The notes under the pieces were generated by a model. The model saw only the letters and a list, made by a program, of their open reading frames with translations. It was not told the origin of the DNA and ran no database searches. From the NCBI GenBank assembly GCA_013314855.1, contig JABUEW010000013.1, forward strand, positions 1 to 50,686: 50,686 nt of DNA. Direction: 5' to 3'. This document shows, one piece after another, positions 7,505 through 16,424 of the stretch. Source of the stretch: Bacillota bacterium (lineage in GTDB: Bacteria; Bacillota; Clostridia; Acetivibrionales; DUMC01). Numbering within the stretch: position 1 is the stretch's first letter; each line of letters begins with the position of its first letter. Both the position numbers and the translations under genes were made by a program.

Positions 7505-9040
7505 TTGAACAAAAACAATTTACGTCTTAACGCACCTATATATAAAGCAGTAAAAAACTATGCAGGAGAAAATATTATACCTTTTCATATGCCTGGACAT
7601 AAAATGGGAAAGGGTTTTCCTGATGAGTTTATAAAGAACCTTGCCAAGTTCGATATAACTGAGCTACCCAACACAGATAACCTGCATTTCCCGGAGGGGG
7701 TAATAAAGGAGGCGCAAATTTTAGCTGCAAAGGCTTTTGAAGCAGAAAAAACCTTTTTTTTAGTAAACGGTTCTTCTTGCGGAATACATGCTTCAATAAT
7801 GTCTGTTTGCAGGCCGGGAGACAGAATACTTGTAACAAGGGATTGCCACCGGTCGGTTATAGGGGGTATGATGCTTGCAGGGGCAGATCCTGTATACATT
7901 AATACAGAATTTGACAATTTTTTTGGAATACCTACTATATTGGACCCGGAGAAATTAGAAAAAGCGTTGGAAGATGACCCCGATGTGGCGGCAGTCCTGG
8001 TAACTAGGCCAAATTACTACGGCATTTGCTCTGATATAAGGCAAATAGCAGAGATAACCCATTCATATGGAAAAATCCTTATTGTAGATGAAGCTCACGG
8101 CGCCCATCTTAAGTTTAACAAGACTCTTCCTCCAAGTGCTGTTCAAGCAGGGGCGGATATTTGTATACAAAGTGCCCATAAAACCCTGCCTGCCCTTACA
8201 CAAGGTGCATATCTTCATGTAAAATCCAGTATGGTGGATATTGAAAGGCTCGAATTTAACTTAAGATTACTCCAGACTACAAGTCCCTCATATATTATTA
8301 TGGCGTCTTTAGATATTGCCAGGGAGATTATGGAATGTTTTGGAGAACAACTATTGGAAGAAGTGATAAAAAATTCAGAATGGTTAAGGCATTCTGCTAA
8401 TAATTTGGGTAGTTTTGTACCTCTTGCAGAGAATCATATTGGTCATGGTAATAAAGTCCGGAATAATAATGTTTGCGGAATGAAGAACAGGGTAAAAGAA
8501 AATGAAGAAAAGATAATTGGGAAAAAATTTCTGGATAAAACAAGGTTGGTATTAAATTCGAGAAATTTAGAAATGGCAGGTTATACAGTATCACATATAC
8601 TTAGGAAAAAATTCCGAATACAGGTTGAGATGGCCGACATATTTAATATTGTGTGTATATCTACTATATCTGACAGAAGAGAAGATTTTGAGACACTATA
8701 CCGCGCTTTGAGTGAATTGCCTTCAGTCTTAAAAGGATTAAAAGATTTTAAAAATTTTATAGATTTCAAAAACTTTGAAGATTTTAAAGGACTTCCCATA
8801 CCTAAACAGGGGATTCGGCTTTGTGATATTGGTAAAACCCGAGGAAGAACTGCAGTACTCAAAGATTCAATAGGAAAGGCAAGTAGAGATTTTATTGTGC
8901 CGTATCCTCCTGGAGTGCCGGTTATTTGTCCTGGAGAGATTATTACGGAAGAAGTTGTTGAATATATTTACAATGTGATTGAATGGGGCGGTACTGTTAA
9001 TGGTGTAGATAAAAATTTTTTTGTAGATATAATTGAATAA
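7505..9040 (+). CDS. PLP-dependent Orn/Lys/Arg decarboxylase (YaaO-like)
   Basis: A fold-type I PLP decarboxylase of the family that makes cadaverine, putrescine or agmatine; substrate specificity cannot be read from the sequence. Motifs are PFHMPGHK near residue 28, FLVNGSSCG, DEAHGAH and the Schiff-base lysine in SAHKTLPAL (K226). The C-terminal domain has YPPGVPVICPGE. The start is TTG at 7505 behind AGAGGTGG. At 511 aa it is slightly longer than B. subtilis YaaO, partly because of a phenylalanine/lysine repeat (KDFKNF-IDFKNF-EDFKG, about residues 415-430). yaaO also precedes tmk in B. subtilis, so position supports the call. Confidence 0.9.
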   Translation: MNKNNLRLNAPIYKAVKNYAGENIIPFHMPGHKMGKGFPDEFIKNLAKFDITELPNTDNLHFPEGVIKEAQILAAKAFEAEKTFFLVNGSSCGIHASIMSVCRPGDRILVTRDCHRSVIGGMMLAGADPVYINTEFDNFFGIPTILDPEKLEKALEDDPDVAAVLVTRPNYYGICSDIRQIAEITHSYGKILIVDEAHGAHLKFNKTLPPSAVQAGADICIQSAHKTLPALTQGAYLHVKSSMVDIERLEFNLRLLQTTSPSYIIMASLDIAREIMECFGEQLLEEVIKNSEWLRHSANNLGSFVPLAENHIGHGNKVRNNNVCGMKNRVKENEEKIIGKKFLDKTRLVLNSRNLEMAGYTVSHILRKKFRIQVEMADIFNIVCISTISDRREDFETLYRALSELPSVLKGLKDFKNFIDFKNFEDFKGLPIPKQGIRLCDIGKTRGRTAVLKDSIGKASRDFIVPYPPGVPVICPGEIITEEVVEYIYNVIEWGGTVNGVDKNFFVDIIE

Positions 9041-9071
9041 TATGGTATAATTTATTTAAGGGGATTTAGTT

Positions 9072-9692
9072 ATGAGAAAGGGAATATTTATTAGTGTGGA
9101 GGGTACCGATGGTTCAGGGAAGTCTACACAGATTAACCTTATAAGGGATTACCTGGAAGAGAAGGGATATAATGTAATAGTTACAAGAGAGCCTGGAGGA
9201 ACGGAAATTAGCGAAAAAATACGTTCAATAATTCTTGACCCGCAAAATACAGGAATGGGAGAAATAACTGAAATGTTGTTGTATGCTTCTTCCAGAGCAC
9301 AGCTTGTATATGAGGTAATTAAGCCTGCGTTAAAATCGGGGAAAATAGTTATATGTGACAGGTTTATTGATTCAAGTTTTGCCTACCAGGGATATGGACG
9401 AGGGATAAATTTAGATTATATAGCTAAAGTTAATAATATAGCATTACATGGAATAATGCCGGATTTGACCTTTTTCTTTGACCTTTCTCCGGAAGCTGCC
9501 CTAAAGAGAAGATTCGCATCTTCAGGACCTGACAGGATTGAACAAGAAAATATAGGATTTCATATGAAGGTTTATGAGGGGTATAAGATTCTTGCCGCAT
9601 CATACCCTGAGAGGATAAAAACAATAAATGCAGAAAGAGGTAAGGACGAGATATTCAAAGATGTAAAGGAATGGCTTGATAAACTATTATAA
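9072..9692 (+). CDS. tmk: Thymidylate kinase
   Basis: Tmk phosphorylates dTMP to dTDP. The 206-aa protein has the P-loop GTDGSGKST (residues 11-19), REPGGTEISE, the DR pair (D96-R97 in CDRFIDSSFAYQGYGRG) and a short LID segment (KRRFASSGPDRIE). Length and domain content are normal. AAGGGG precedes the ATG. It begins the conserved block tmk-yaaQ-yaaR-holB-yaaT known from B. subtilis. A TATAAT sequence lies just upstream (around 9045), but no good -35 partner was found. Confidence 0.97.
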   Translation: MRKGIFISVEGTDGSGKSTQINLIRDYLEEKGYNVIVTREPGGTEISEKIRSIILDPQNTGMGEITEMLLYASSRAQLVYEVIKPALKSGKIVICDRFIDSSFAYQGYGRGINLDYIAKVNNIALHGIMPDLTFFFDLSPEAALKRRFASSGPDRIEQENIGFHMKVYEGYKILAASYPERIKTINAERGKDEIFKDVKEWLDKLL

Positions 9693-9749
9693 TATTTCTA
9701 CAATAAAATATTGTAACAATAAAAATAGTGAAAAAGGGGAGGTTGTCAA

Positions 9750-10079
9750 ATGAAACTTGTATTTGCTATTGTCCATGATGAGGACGGCCCAAAAGTTATG
9801 GATGAATTGAACAGGAATGGTTTTAGTGTTACCAAGCTTTGTTCATCAGGAGGTTTTTTAAGGGCCGGCAACACCACGCTCTTAGTAGGAGTAACTGAAG
9901 AAAAGCTGGATAGTGTTATCAAGATAATAAAACAAAAATCAAAGAGCAGGAAACAGGCAATCAATTCAACAATGATACCCAACAATATGGGAGGGATGTT
10001 TATGCCTTACCCCGTTGAAGTTATTGTAGGAGGAGCTACAATTTTTGTCCTTAACGTTGAAAGGTTTGAAAAGGCGTAA
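9750..10079 (+). CDS. darA: Cyclic di-AMP receptor of the PII-like DUF970 family
   Basis: A 109-aa PII-like signal protein (YaaQ, also called DarA or PstA) that binds c-di-AMP as a trimer (known for the family). Seen here are the N-terminal strand KLVFAIVHDEDG, the ligand-loop signature VTKLCSSGGFLRAGNTT and the C-terminal VEVIVGGATIFVLNVERF. Its downstream partner is not firmly known in any organism. The position between tmk and yaaR matches B. subtilis. AAAGGGGAGG precedes the ATG. Confidence 0.95.
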   Translation: MKLVFAIVHDEDGPKVMDELNRNGFSVTKLCSSGGFLRAGNTTLLVGVTEEKLDSVIKIIKQKSKSRKQAINSTMIPNNMGGMFMPYPVEVIVGGATIFVLNVERFEKA

Positions 10080-10105
10080 GTTACAGCTTGTCGGGGGTGA
10101 GTGCC

Positions 10106-10558
10106 TTGAAAATTCAAGAATCTTTGGGTAATCGGCCAAAGATAATCGGAATTAACCAAAGTGAAGATAGGAAAAGTATGGAAACTAAAGATTTAGGTTT
10201 CCAAGGCCAGTTGCACCAAGCGGAATATGGAAATTATAAAGGAAGGTTAGACCAATTGGCCTGCCAAATATTTGAACAGGGTAAAAAAATTGAGAAAAGG
10301 ATGGATATTAAAGAATTAATAGTCTATAAAAAACTTGTTTCAGAATTCCTAAATGAGTTTCTCGGCAACTCTCATAAGTTTTCAAAACAAAGTATACTTG
10401 ACAGAAGGGGTAGATACCGGGTTTATTCTATTATTAAAAAGATTAACCGACAGCTTGATAGTTTGGCAGAAGATGTTTTGGACAACCAAAAAGGTAATTT
10501 AAAAGTGTTACAGCGACTTGATGATATTAAGGGGCTTATATTGGATTTGTTGATGTAA
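10106..10558 (+). CDS. yaaR: YaaR family protein (DUF327)
   Basis: A helical protein of unknown function, conserved next to darA and holB in Firmicutes. The recognisable part is the C-terminal two thirds: LIVYKKLVSEFLNEFL, the highly charged LDRRGRYRVYSIIKKINRQLDSL and the terminal LKVLQRLDDIKGLILDLL. The start is taken as TTG at 10106, five bases after GGGGGTGA; an upstream in-frame TTG at 10088 has no binding site. There is no signal peptide or membrane segment. The call rests on motif pattern and strong synteny. Confidence 0.87.
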   Translation: MKIQESLGNRPKIIGINQSEDRKSMETKDLGFQGQLHQAEYGNYKGRLDQLACQIFEQGKKIEKRMDIKELIVYKKLVSEFLNEFLGNSHKFSKQSILDRRGRYRVYSIIKKINRQLDSLAEDVLDNQKGNLKVLQRLDDIKGLILDLLM

Positions 10559-10600
10559 TAAAAGGGAAAAAACAAATTTATTAGGAGAAAGCCAATTTTT

Positions 10601-11602
10601 ATGAATTTCAACAGCATTATAGATTTTAGTAGTATTACGGGACAAAAGGAAATTGTTGGCAGACTTAAAAGCTCAATAAAACAAAATGAAGTTAGACATG
10701 CATATATATTCAGCGGTCCTAAAGGTATAGGCAAAAAGACTGTTGCAAAGGCTTTTGCTTATATGCTTTTGTGTAGCCGCCCAGGAGAGGACGGAGGTTG
10801 TGGGAAGTGCTTATCCTGTAGATTATTTACAGGAAATACCAACCCTGATTTTTATATAATAGAGAGTAGAGGTACAAGTATAGCGGTTGATGATATCCGG
10901 AATATGCAAAATGACATTGCTGTAAAACCCTTATATTCAAACAGGAAGGTATATTTAATTGTTGATGGAGAGAAAATGACAGTACAGGCCCAAAACTGCC
11001 TGCTTAAAACATTGGAAGAACCTCCGGCGTATGGGGTTATTATTCTCACTACTTCAAATTATAATGCATTGTTGGACACGGTTTGTTCCAGGTGTACAAA
11101 GTACGCTTTTGTAAAAAATACAAATGAAGAAGTACGGCAAGTGCTCGAGTCTAAAATTTGTAAAAGTGGAGATGAGCTGGATTTTATAATACAATATGCT
11201 GACGGGATTATTGGTACAGCATTGGATCTCGCCTTATCAGACGAATTTATACCTTTGAGGGAAAAAACTGTTGATATCCTTTTAAGGTTGGCTACCGAAG
11301 GCCAGGAAAAATTCTTTGAGATATGCGGGTTTTATATGGAGAATAAAGACAGTATAGATAAGGTGTTGGATATAATGCTTTTGACTTATAGGGATTTAGT
11401 TGTATCTTTAGCAGGTGGAAAAGAAAACATGTTGATTAATTCAGATAAAAAAAATAAAATTATAAGTATGGCCGAAAAGTTTACTTTGGAGAAACTGCTT
11501 AAAAACATTGAAATAGTTGAATTTACGCGTCGTAGTATAAAGCAGAATGCCAATTTTCAACTGGCTATTGAAACAATGATTATTAGGCTTCAGGAGGATT
11601 AG
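10601..11602 (+). CDS. holB: DNA polymerase III delta prime subunit
   Basis: HolB is part of the clamp loader that places the beta clamp on DNA. The 333-aa protein has a Walker A motif (GPKGIGKKT, residues 39-47), a zinc module with cysteines at 58, 67, 70 and 73, a Walker B-like segment (VYLIVDGEKM), CLLKTLEEPP, and the SRC motif of delta prime subunits (VCSRCTKYAF). A C-terminal helical collar domain follows. Residues T and K in Walker A look intact. The stop codon is seven bases before the ricT start, and the ricT ribosome binding site lies inside the end of holB. Confidence 0.95.
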   Translation: MNFNSIIDFSSITGQKEIVGRLKSSIKQNEVRHAYIFSGPKGIGKKTVAKAFAYMLLCSRPGEDGGCGKCLSCRLFTGNTNPDFYIIESRGTSIAVDDIRNMQNDIAVKPLYSNRKVYLIVDGEKMTVQAQNCLLKTLEEPPAYGVIILTTSNYNALLDTVCSRCTKYAFVKNTNEEVRQVLESKICKSGDELDFIIQYADGIIGTALDLALSDEFIPLREKTVDILLRLATEGQEKFFEICGFYMENKDSIDKVLDIMLLTYRDLVVSLAGGKENMLINSDKKNKIISMAEKFTLEKLLKNIEIVEFTRRSIKQNANFQLAIETMIIRLQED

Positions 11603-11608
11603 ATATAC

Positions 11609-12481
11609 GTGGTAAAAGTTGTTGGAGTAAGATTTAAAAAAGCAGGAAAGATATACTATTTTGATCCGGATAACATGGATATTGATGAAGGTACCTGCGT
11701 AATAGTTGAGACTGCAAGAGGAATTGAAATGGGAAAGGTGGTACTGCCGAACAGGGAAGTAAATGAGGAAGAAATTGTGGCACCTTTAAAGAAGGTTATA
11801 AGAATAGCCACAGAAGAAGATGTTAAACATCATGAAGAAAATGTGGAAAAGGAAAAAGAGGCATTTGATATATGCCTCAAGAAAATTAAAGAGCATAACC
11901 TTGAAATGAAACTTATAGATGTAGAATATACGTTTGATAATAATAAGATACTATTCTATTTTACTGCTGACGGTAGAATTGACTTTAGGGAACTGGTAAA
12001 GGATTTGGCGGCAATTTTCAGGACCAGGATAGAATTAAGGCAGATAGGAGTAAGAGATGAAACCAAGATGATGGGAGGCGTTGGTATATGTGGACGGGTA
12101 CTGTGCTGTAAAGGTTTTTTATGTGAATTCCAACCTGTATCAATAAAAATGGCTAAAGAACAGGGGCTATCCTTAAATCCTGCAAAAATATCGGGTTGTT
12201 GCGGAAGACTCATGTGTTGTTTAAAATATGAGCATGAAGCTTATGAGGAAGTTTTGAAGAAAATGCCTAAAGTTGGTGCCGTAGTAAGTACACCCGAAGG
12301 CCAGGGGGTGGTCATGGAAACAAATATCCTCAAAGAGACAGTAAAGGTCAAACTGGATAATGAAAATGAACCTGACCTTAAAATATTTAATGTAGATAAA
12401 ATTAAAGTAATAAAGGATGTTGCCGGTCAGCAGGAAGATTTGGATATAGACTTGGAAGCATTAAAAGAGTTGGAGGATTAA
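11609..12481 (+). CDS. ricT: PSP1-domain protein YaaT/RicT
   Basis: RicT is one of the three Ric proteins which, in B. subtilis, form an Fe-S complex that stimulates RNase Y processing of mRNA and influences sporulation and competence. The 290-aa product has the PSP1 signature with conserved cysteines: GVGICGRVLCCKGFLC (about 154-169) and ISGCCGRLMCCLKYEHE (about 194-210), followed by a small beta domain (PKVGAVVSTPEGQGVV). The start is GTG at 11609 with AGGAGG eleven bases upstream, inside holB. Partners ricA and ricF are not in this window. In B. subtilis yabA comes next; here a ferredoxin gene is in that position. Confidence 0.95.
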   Translation: MVKVVGVRFKKAGKIYYFDPDNMDIDEGTCVIVETARGIEMGKVVLPNREVNEEEIVAPLKKVIRIATEEDVKHHEENVEKEKEAFDICLKKIKEHNLEMKLIDVEYTFDNNKILFYFTADGRIDFRELVKDLAAIFRTRIELRQIGVRDETKMMGGVGICGRVLCCKGFLCEFQPVSIKMAKEQGLSLNPAKISGCCGRLMCCLKYEHEAYEEVLKKMPKVGAVVSTPEGQGVVMETNILKETVKVKLDNENEPDLKIFNVDKIKVIKDVAGQQEDLDIDLEALKELED

Positions 12482-12487
12482 AATATG

Positions 12488-12516
12488 TTGCAACACTCCC
12501 TTGTATATATTATAAT
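12488..12516 (+). promoter_or_regulatory. Sigma-A type promoter of the ferredoxin gene
   Basis: TTGCAA (12488-12493) and a perfect TATAAT (12511-12516) are separated by exactly 17 bases. The predicted transcription start, about seven bases after the -10 box, falls at about 12523, which is the first base of the inverted repeat that follows. The promoter lies just after the ricT stop codon, so the ferredoxin gene can be transcribed independently of the upstream block. Confidence 0.75.
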
Positions 12517-12522
12517 TAGTTC

Positions 12523-12575
12523 GGTAAATTTATTAATTTAATATGTAAAATTATTAAATTTACCCTGTTTTTATA
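12523..12575 (+). promoter_or_regulatory. 5'-end hairpin or AT-rich terminator/attenuator before the ferredoxin gene
   Basis: The 17-base arms 12523-12539 and 12548-12564 (beginning GGTAAATTTA, ending TAAATTTACC) pair with a single T-T mismatch around an eight-base loop. CTGTTTTTATAT follows. For transcripts coming from ricT this would act as an AT-rich terminator. For transcripts from the promoter at 12488 it would be the very 5' end of the mRNA and could stabilise it or attenuate it. Confidence 0.7.
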
Positions 12576-12598
12576 TAAAATTAGGGGGTGTTTTTTGA

Positions 12599-12769
<171 letters not shown>

Positions 12770-12858
12770 AAATAAGTATTGAATGTAATATTTGAAATCA
12801 AGCGGGGTCGGAAATGATATACACCTTGCTTGATTTTTTTACGGAATGGGGAGTTAAT

Positions 12859-13599
12859 ATGTCTGTAGACTTAAAAGAAAATGAAACCATAGATGATTTG
12901 CAATATAAAGGCCTTATGTTGATACAAAAAAAAGAGGGATTCCGTTTTGGTATGGATGCGGTATTACTGGCGAATTTTGCCGATGTTAAAAAGGGTGATA
13001 TTGTATTGGATATTGGAGCGGGTACGGGAATAATAAGTATACTGATTGCAGGAAAAACAGAGGCTAAAACCATATTTGGACTGGAAATTCAAAAAGAAAT
13101 GGCAGAAATGGCAGAAAGAAGTGTCGTATTAAATAATCTCCAAGATAGGGTAAAAATAATTCAGGGTGATATCAAAAATGGCCTGGAATATTTTGGTCCT
13201 TCCGGATTCAACGTGATTGTCACCAATCCCCCGTATATGGCACGCGGTGATGGACTGACAAATCCTGCAGATTCAAAGGCTATATCAAGGCATGAAATAA
13301 CCTGCACCCTTGAAGATATAATTTCAGTGAGTAGCAAACTTCTTGTTCCCGGAGGACAACTAGCCATGGTCCATAGGACCGAGAGATTGGTGGATGTTCT
13401 TTTTTTAATGAGGACATACTCTATTGAACCAAAATACATAAGATTTATACACCCATCGGTTTACAAAAAAGCAAATATTTTTTTAGTTAAAGGGACAAGA
13501 GGAGGAAATCCCCAGTTAAAAATGATAGAACCTTTATATATATATGATTCCCCTGGAGTGTATTCTGAAGAGATTAATAAAATATATGGACGTAAGTGA
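12859..13599 (+). CDS. trmN6: tRNA1(Val) (adenine(37)-N6)-methyltransferase-like protein (YabB)
   Basis: A class I SAM-dependent methyltransferase of the YabB/TrmN6 group. Visible are the FRFGMDAVLLANFA segment typical of the group, motif I VLDIGAGTGIISI (about 47-59), the acidic end of strand 2 (GLEIQKEMAEMA) and the NPPY catalytic motif of N6-adenine methyltransferases (VTNPPYM). The open frame extends to an ATG at 12814, but the ATG at 12859 has GGGGAG upstream and agrees with the family start. In B. subtilis yabB also lies before yazA and rsmI; yazA (GIY-YIG) is missing here. Substrate identity is inferred from the family. Confidence 0.9.
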   Translation: MSVDLKENETIDDLQYKGLMLIQKKEGFRFGMDAVLLANFADVKKGDIVLDIGAGTGIISILIAGKTEAKTIFGLEIQKEMAEMAERSVVLNNLQDRVKIIQGDIKNGLEYFGPSGFNVIVTNPPYMARGDGLTNPADSKAISRHEITCTLEDIISVSSKLLVPGGQLAMVHRTERLVDVLFLMRTYSIEPKYIRFIHPSVYKKANIFLVKGTRGGNPQLKMIEPLYIYDSPGVYSEEINKIYGRK

Positions 13600-13635
13600 G
13601 AAAATACAAAGACGTAAGTAAGAGGTGAAAAAACT

Positions 13636-14520
13636 TTGGAGAAATGCTGCCCGGATAAAAAGGATTTGGATAAAAAAGGGACACTATATCTTGTAGCAAC
13701 GCCTATAGGGAATTTGGAAGATATAACTTTAAGAGCATTGAGAGTTCTTAAGGAAGTGGACTTGATTGCTGCAGAAGATACAAGACAGACATTGAAGTTG
13801 CTTAATCATTATGAAATAAAAAAACCAATAACAAGTTATTATGAGTATAATAAGGCCGATAAAGGAATCTTTATTATAAATGAGCTTCTTCAAGGCAAGG
13901 ATGTAGCTTTGGTATCTGATGCAGGTTCACCTGGCATATCCGATCCCGGGGAGGATCTTGTAAAGCTTGCTGTTGACAATGGGATTAATGTAACCATGGT
14001 ACCCGGACCTATTGCTGCGATTACAGGCCTGGTATTATCGGGACTTTCTACAGGCAGGTTTATTTTTGAGGGTTTTCTGCCTATTAACAAAAGAGCCCGT
14101 AAAGAAAGAATACTATCTTTAAAAAATGAGACAAGGACCATAATATTCTATGAAGCACCCCATAAACTTATATATACACTAAGAGATCTTTATAACTTCC
14201 TCGGCGAAAGAAAAATTGTATTAGCAAGAGAGCTGACTAAGAAATTTGAAGAAATTATTAGGTGCAACCTGTCGGAAGCAATAGAAAAATTTGAAACGGA
14301 AGTGCCTAAAGGAGAATTTGTCCTGGTATTGGAAGGTGCATCAGAAAAAGACATTCTAACGAAAAAAAGAGAAAAATGGAATGAAATAAGCATTGGAGAA
14401 CATGTTGATATTTATATAAAGCAGGGTCTGGATAAAAAGGAGGCAATGAGAAAAGTTGCGGAAGACAGGGGCGTAACAAGGAGAGATGTTTATAAAAGTT
14501 TAACTAAAGAATTTAACTAA
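13636..14520 (+). CDS. rsmI: 16S rRNA (cytidine(1402)-2'-O)-methyltransferase
   Basis: RsmI (YabC/YraL) 2'-O-methylates C1402 at the ribosomal decoding centre. The 294-aa protein shows TLYLVATPIGNLEDITLRAL near residue 15, AAEDTRQTLKLLNHY, VSDAGSPGISDPG, MVPGPIAAITGLVLSGL and the C-terminal IIFYEAPHKL block of the tetrapyrrole-methylase fold. The start is TTG at 13636 behind AGAGGTGA. GACGTAAGT occurs twice in the short gap from trmN6 (around 13588 and 13611), a small local duplication. A perfect bidirectional terminator follows. Confidence 0.95.
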   Translation: MEKCCPDKKDLDKKGTLYLVATPIGNLEDITLRALRVLKEVDLIAAEDTRQTLKLLNHYEIKKPITSYYEYNKADKGIFIINELLQGKDVALVSDAGSPGISDPGEDLVKLAVDNGINVTMVPGPIAAITGLVLSGLSTGRFIFEGFLPINKRARKERILSLKNETRTIIFYEAPHKLIYTLRDLYNFLGERKIVLARELTKKFEEIIRCNLSEAIEKFETEVPKGEFVLVLEGASEKDILTKKREKWNEISIGEHVDIYIKQGLDKKEAMRKVAEDRGVTRRDVYKSLTKEFN

Positions 14521-14541
14521 ACAAAAAGAAAAAAGCAAACA

Positions 14542-14583
14542 AAAGATAAAGGGTTAGTGTGTTAACACTAAACCTTTATCTTT
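14542..14583. terminator. Bidirectional terminator between rsmI and abrB
   Basis: An 18-base arm (14542-14559, AAAGATAAAGG then TTAGTG) pairs with 14566-14583 with one G-A mismatch and a six-base loop (TGTTAA). The arm ends are A-rich on the left and T-rich on the right, so the structure can terminate both the rightward rsmI transcript and the leftward abrB transcript. Confidence 0.85.
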
Positions 14584-14604
14584 ACAAAAAACTTGAGGGC
14601 AAAC

Positions 14605-14844
14605 TTAACCCTTTAATTCTTTCATACAAACCTGGCAAATGTTTTTGCCTTTGTAAGAAATAACGTCTTTCGCATCGCCGCAGAATATACATGCCGGTTC
14701 ATACTTTTTAAGTATAATTGTTGCCCCGTCAACGTATATTTCCAGTGCATCCTTTTCTGCGATGTCGAGAGTTCTCCTTAACTCAATTGGAAGTACAACT
14801 CTTCCCAATTCGTCAACTTTTCTTACAATACCTGTTGATTTCAT
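14605..14844 (-). CDS. abrB: AbrB-family transition-state regulator
   Basis: AbrB is a DNA-binding repressor of stationary-phase and sporulation genes. The N-terminal swapped-hairpin DNA-binding domain is almost identical in pattern to B. subtilis AbrB: MKSTGIVRKVDELGRVVLPI, then LRRTLDIAEKDALEIYVDG and ILKKYEPA. The C-terminus differs: it carries CIFCGD and CQVC pairs, a possible small zinc-binding knuckle seen in clostridial relatives. The protein has 79 aa. GAGGAGG precedes the ATG. The gene faces rsmI across a shared terminator, matching yabC-abrB in B. subtilis. Confidence 0.95.
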   Translation of the reverse strand: MKSTGIVRKVDELGRVVLPIELRRTLDIAEKDALEIYVDGATIILKKYEPACIFCGDAKDVISYKGKNICQVCMKELKG

Positions 14845-15236
14845 AGTTCACTTCCTCCTCTAAAATTACAGTATTCGACAAACTTCTGTAACTTAATAGT
14901 ACCATATATACCAATAATCGTCAAGAATAAAATTAAAAAAATTCAAAAATTTGTTATAAAATATTTTGGGTGCTGCAAACTATACGGCGTGAAATACTGT
15001 AATTAATTATATTACAGGAGATTTAATAATTTTATTACTAATATATTAAAATTTGTTTAAAAATATTTTTCTTCCAAAATACTCAATTTATGGTCATATT
15101 ATTATAATAGTACAAAATTGCTAATAGCAACGATATGTGACGTAGTAATAAATTATCATAGGATATAAAATTCTCGGGTAATAGATTCATGCAAACTGAC
15201 ATATAAATTATTGTAAAACATGGGGAAGGGTTCTTT
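14845..15236. other. Divergent AT-rich region between abrB and spmA
   Basis: A 392-base gap that must contain the promoters of abrB (leftward) and spmA (rightward). It is very AT-rich. TATAAT-like and GTCATATT sequences are present around 15093-15110 but with unsuitable spacing, so no promoter is claimed. No reading frame or strong hairpin was found. Confidence 0.5.
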
Positions 15237-15821
15237 ATGTTGAATTATATATGGTTTGGAATGATTACATTTGGTTTTATTGTTGGAATAATGAATGGAA
15301 GAATAAATGAAGTTACAAATGCAGTAATAGAATCTGCAGGAGATGCTATTAAACTTAGCATTAATTTACTTGGAATTATGTGCCTGTGGTCAGGTTTAAT
15401 GGAAATAGCTGAAAAAAGCGGACTTGTAAAAAATATTGCTTCAATTGTAAAGCCACTCCTTAAGTTCTTATTTCCCAAAATTCCCAGGAATCATCCTGCT
15501 ATGGGAGCAATAGTGATGAACCTTGCAGCTAACATATTAGGGCTTGGAAATGCAGCCACACCTCTAGGATTAAAGGCAATGACGGAACTCCAAAAATTGA
15601 ACCCTTTAAAACAAACGGCATCTAATGAAATTGCCATGTTCTTGGTTTTAAATACTGCGTCTTTACAATTAATACCTACATCAGTAATTGCTATACGTTC
15701 TCAGGCAGGCTCCACAAATCCTGTGGAAATAATAAGCACAATTTGGGTAGCTTCTGCTTTTGCTGCAATTGCAGGCATAATATCATTGAAAGTGTTTTCT
15801 TATGTCGGAAGAAAGAGATAA
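15237..15821 (+). CDS. spmA: Spore maturation protein A
   Basis: SpmA is a membrane protein which, together with SpmB, is needed for full dehydration of the spore core in B. subtilis. The 194-aa product has about four hydrophobic segments and the nucleoside-recognition (Gate) domain pattern: AIKLSINLLGIMCLWSGLM, then HPAMGAIVMNLAANILGLGNAATPLGLKAM and VLNTASLQLIPTSVIAIR. GGGGAAGGG precedes the ATG. spmB follows after 54 bases, so the two form an operon. Expression in the mother cell is expected from the family; no sigma-E promoter could be confirmed. Confidence 0.94.
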   Translation: MLNYIWFGMITFGFIVGIMNGRINEVTNAVIESAGDAIKLSINLLGIMCLWSGLMEIAEKSGLVKNIASIVKPLLKFLFPKIPRNHPAMGAIVMNLAANILGLGNAATPLGLKAMTELQKLNPLKQTASNEIAMFLVLNTASLQLIPTSVIAIRSQAGSTNPVEIISTIWVASAFAAIAGIISLKVFSYVGRKR

Positions 15822-15875
15822 TTAATAATAAAGGTAATATCAAGAGGTATTATAAAGAAAGAGGTAACATAAGAA

Positions 15876-16415
15876 GTGAAGATTATTATATTGCTAGCCG
15901 ATTATGCCATACCAATTACATTTCTGGTTATATTGTGCATAGGACTATATAGGGATGTTAAGGTTTTTGATATCTTTATTGAAGGTGCAAAGGAAGGAAT
16001 TGCAACTATGTTGAGGATAATTCCTTCATTGGTAGGCCTTTTTACAGCTGTTGGAGTATTTAGGGCATCCGGAGCTATGGAGCTTATAGTTTACATTGCA
16101 AAGCCAATAACATCCCTTTTTAATATACCGCCGGAGGTATTACCTTTAATATTATTAAGGCCCATATCAGGAAGTGCTTCCCTTGCATTGGTGTCGGATA
16201 TTATAAATGTTTATGGGCCTGATTCTTTTATAGGAAGGCTTGTATCTACCATAATGGGATCTACCGAGACTATATTTTATACGTTGACAATTTACTGTGG
16301 ATCTGTTGGAATCAAGAATATCAGATATACACTTGCAGCGGCATTAATCGCTGATATAGCAGGAGTTCTTACATCAGTATGGATATGTACATTGATTTTT
16401 CATAATTCTACTTGA
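15876..16415 (+). CDS. spmB: Spore maturation protein B
   Basis: SpmB is the partner of SpmA in spore core dehydration and has the same Gate-domain fold. The 179-aa protein has an N-terminal transmembrane segment (about residues 4-24), then FIEGAKEGIATMLRIIPSLVGLFTAV-type sequence, LILLRPISGSASLALV, and the conserved DSFIGRLVSTIMGSTETIFYT stretch near residue 120, typical of SpmB. The start is GTG at 15876 behind GAGGTAAC. The stop is ten bases from the stop of the convergent YtpB-like gene. Confidence 0.94.
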   Translation: MKIIILLADYAIPITFLVILCIGLYRDVKVFDIFIEGAKEGIATMLRIIPSLVGLFTAVGVFRASGAMELIVYIAKPITSLFNIPPEVLPLILLRPISGSASLALVSDIINVYGPDSFIGRLVSTIMGSTETIFYTLTIYCGSVGIKNIRYTLAAALIADIAGVLTSVWICTLIFHNST

Positions 16416-16424
16416 ACTCTTTGC

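Noticed and set aside
15090-15115. GTCATATT as a sigma-E -35 box for spmA
   Set aside because: The nearest -10-like sequence (AGTACAAA) is only eight bases away.
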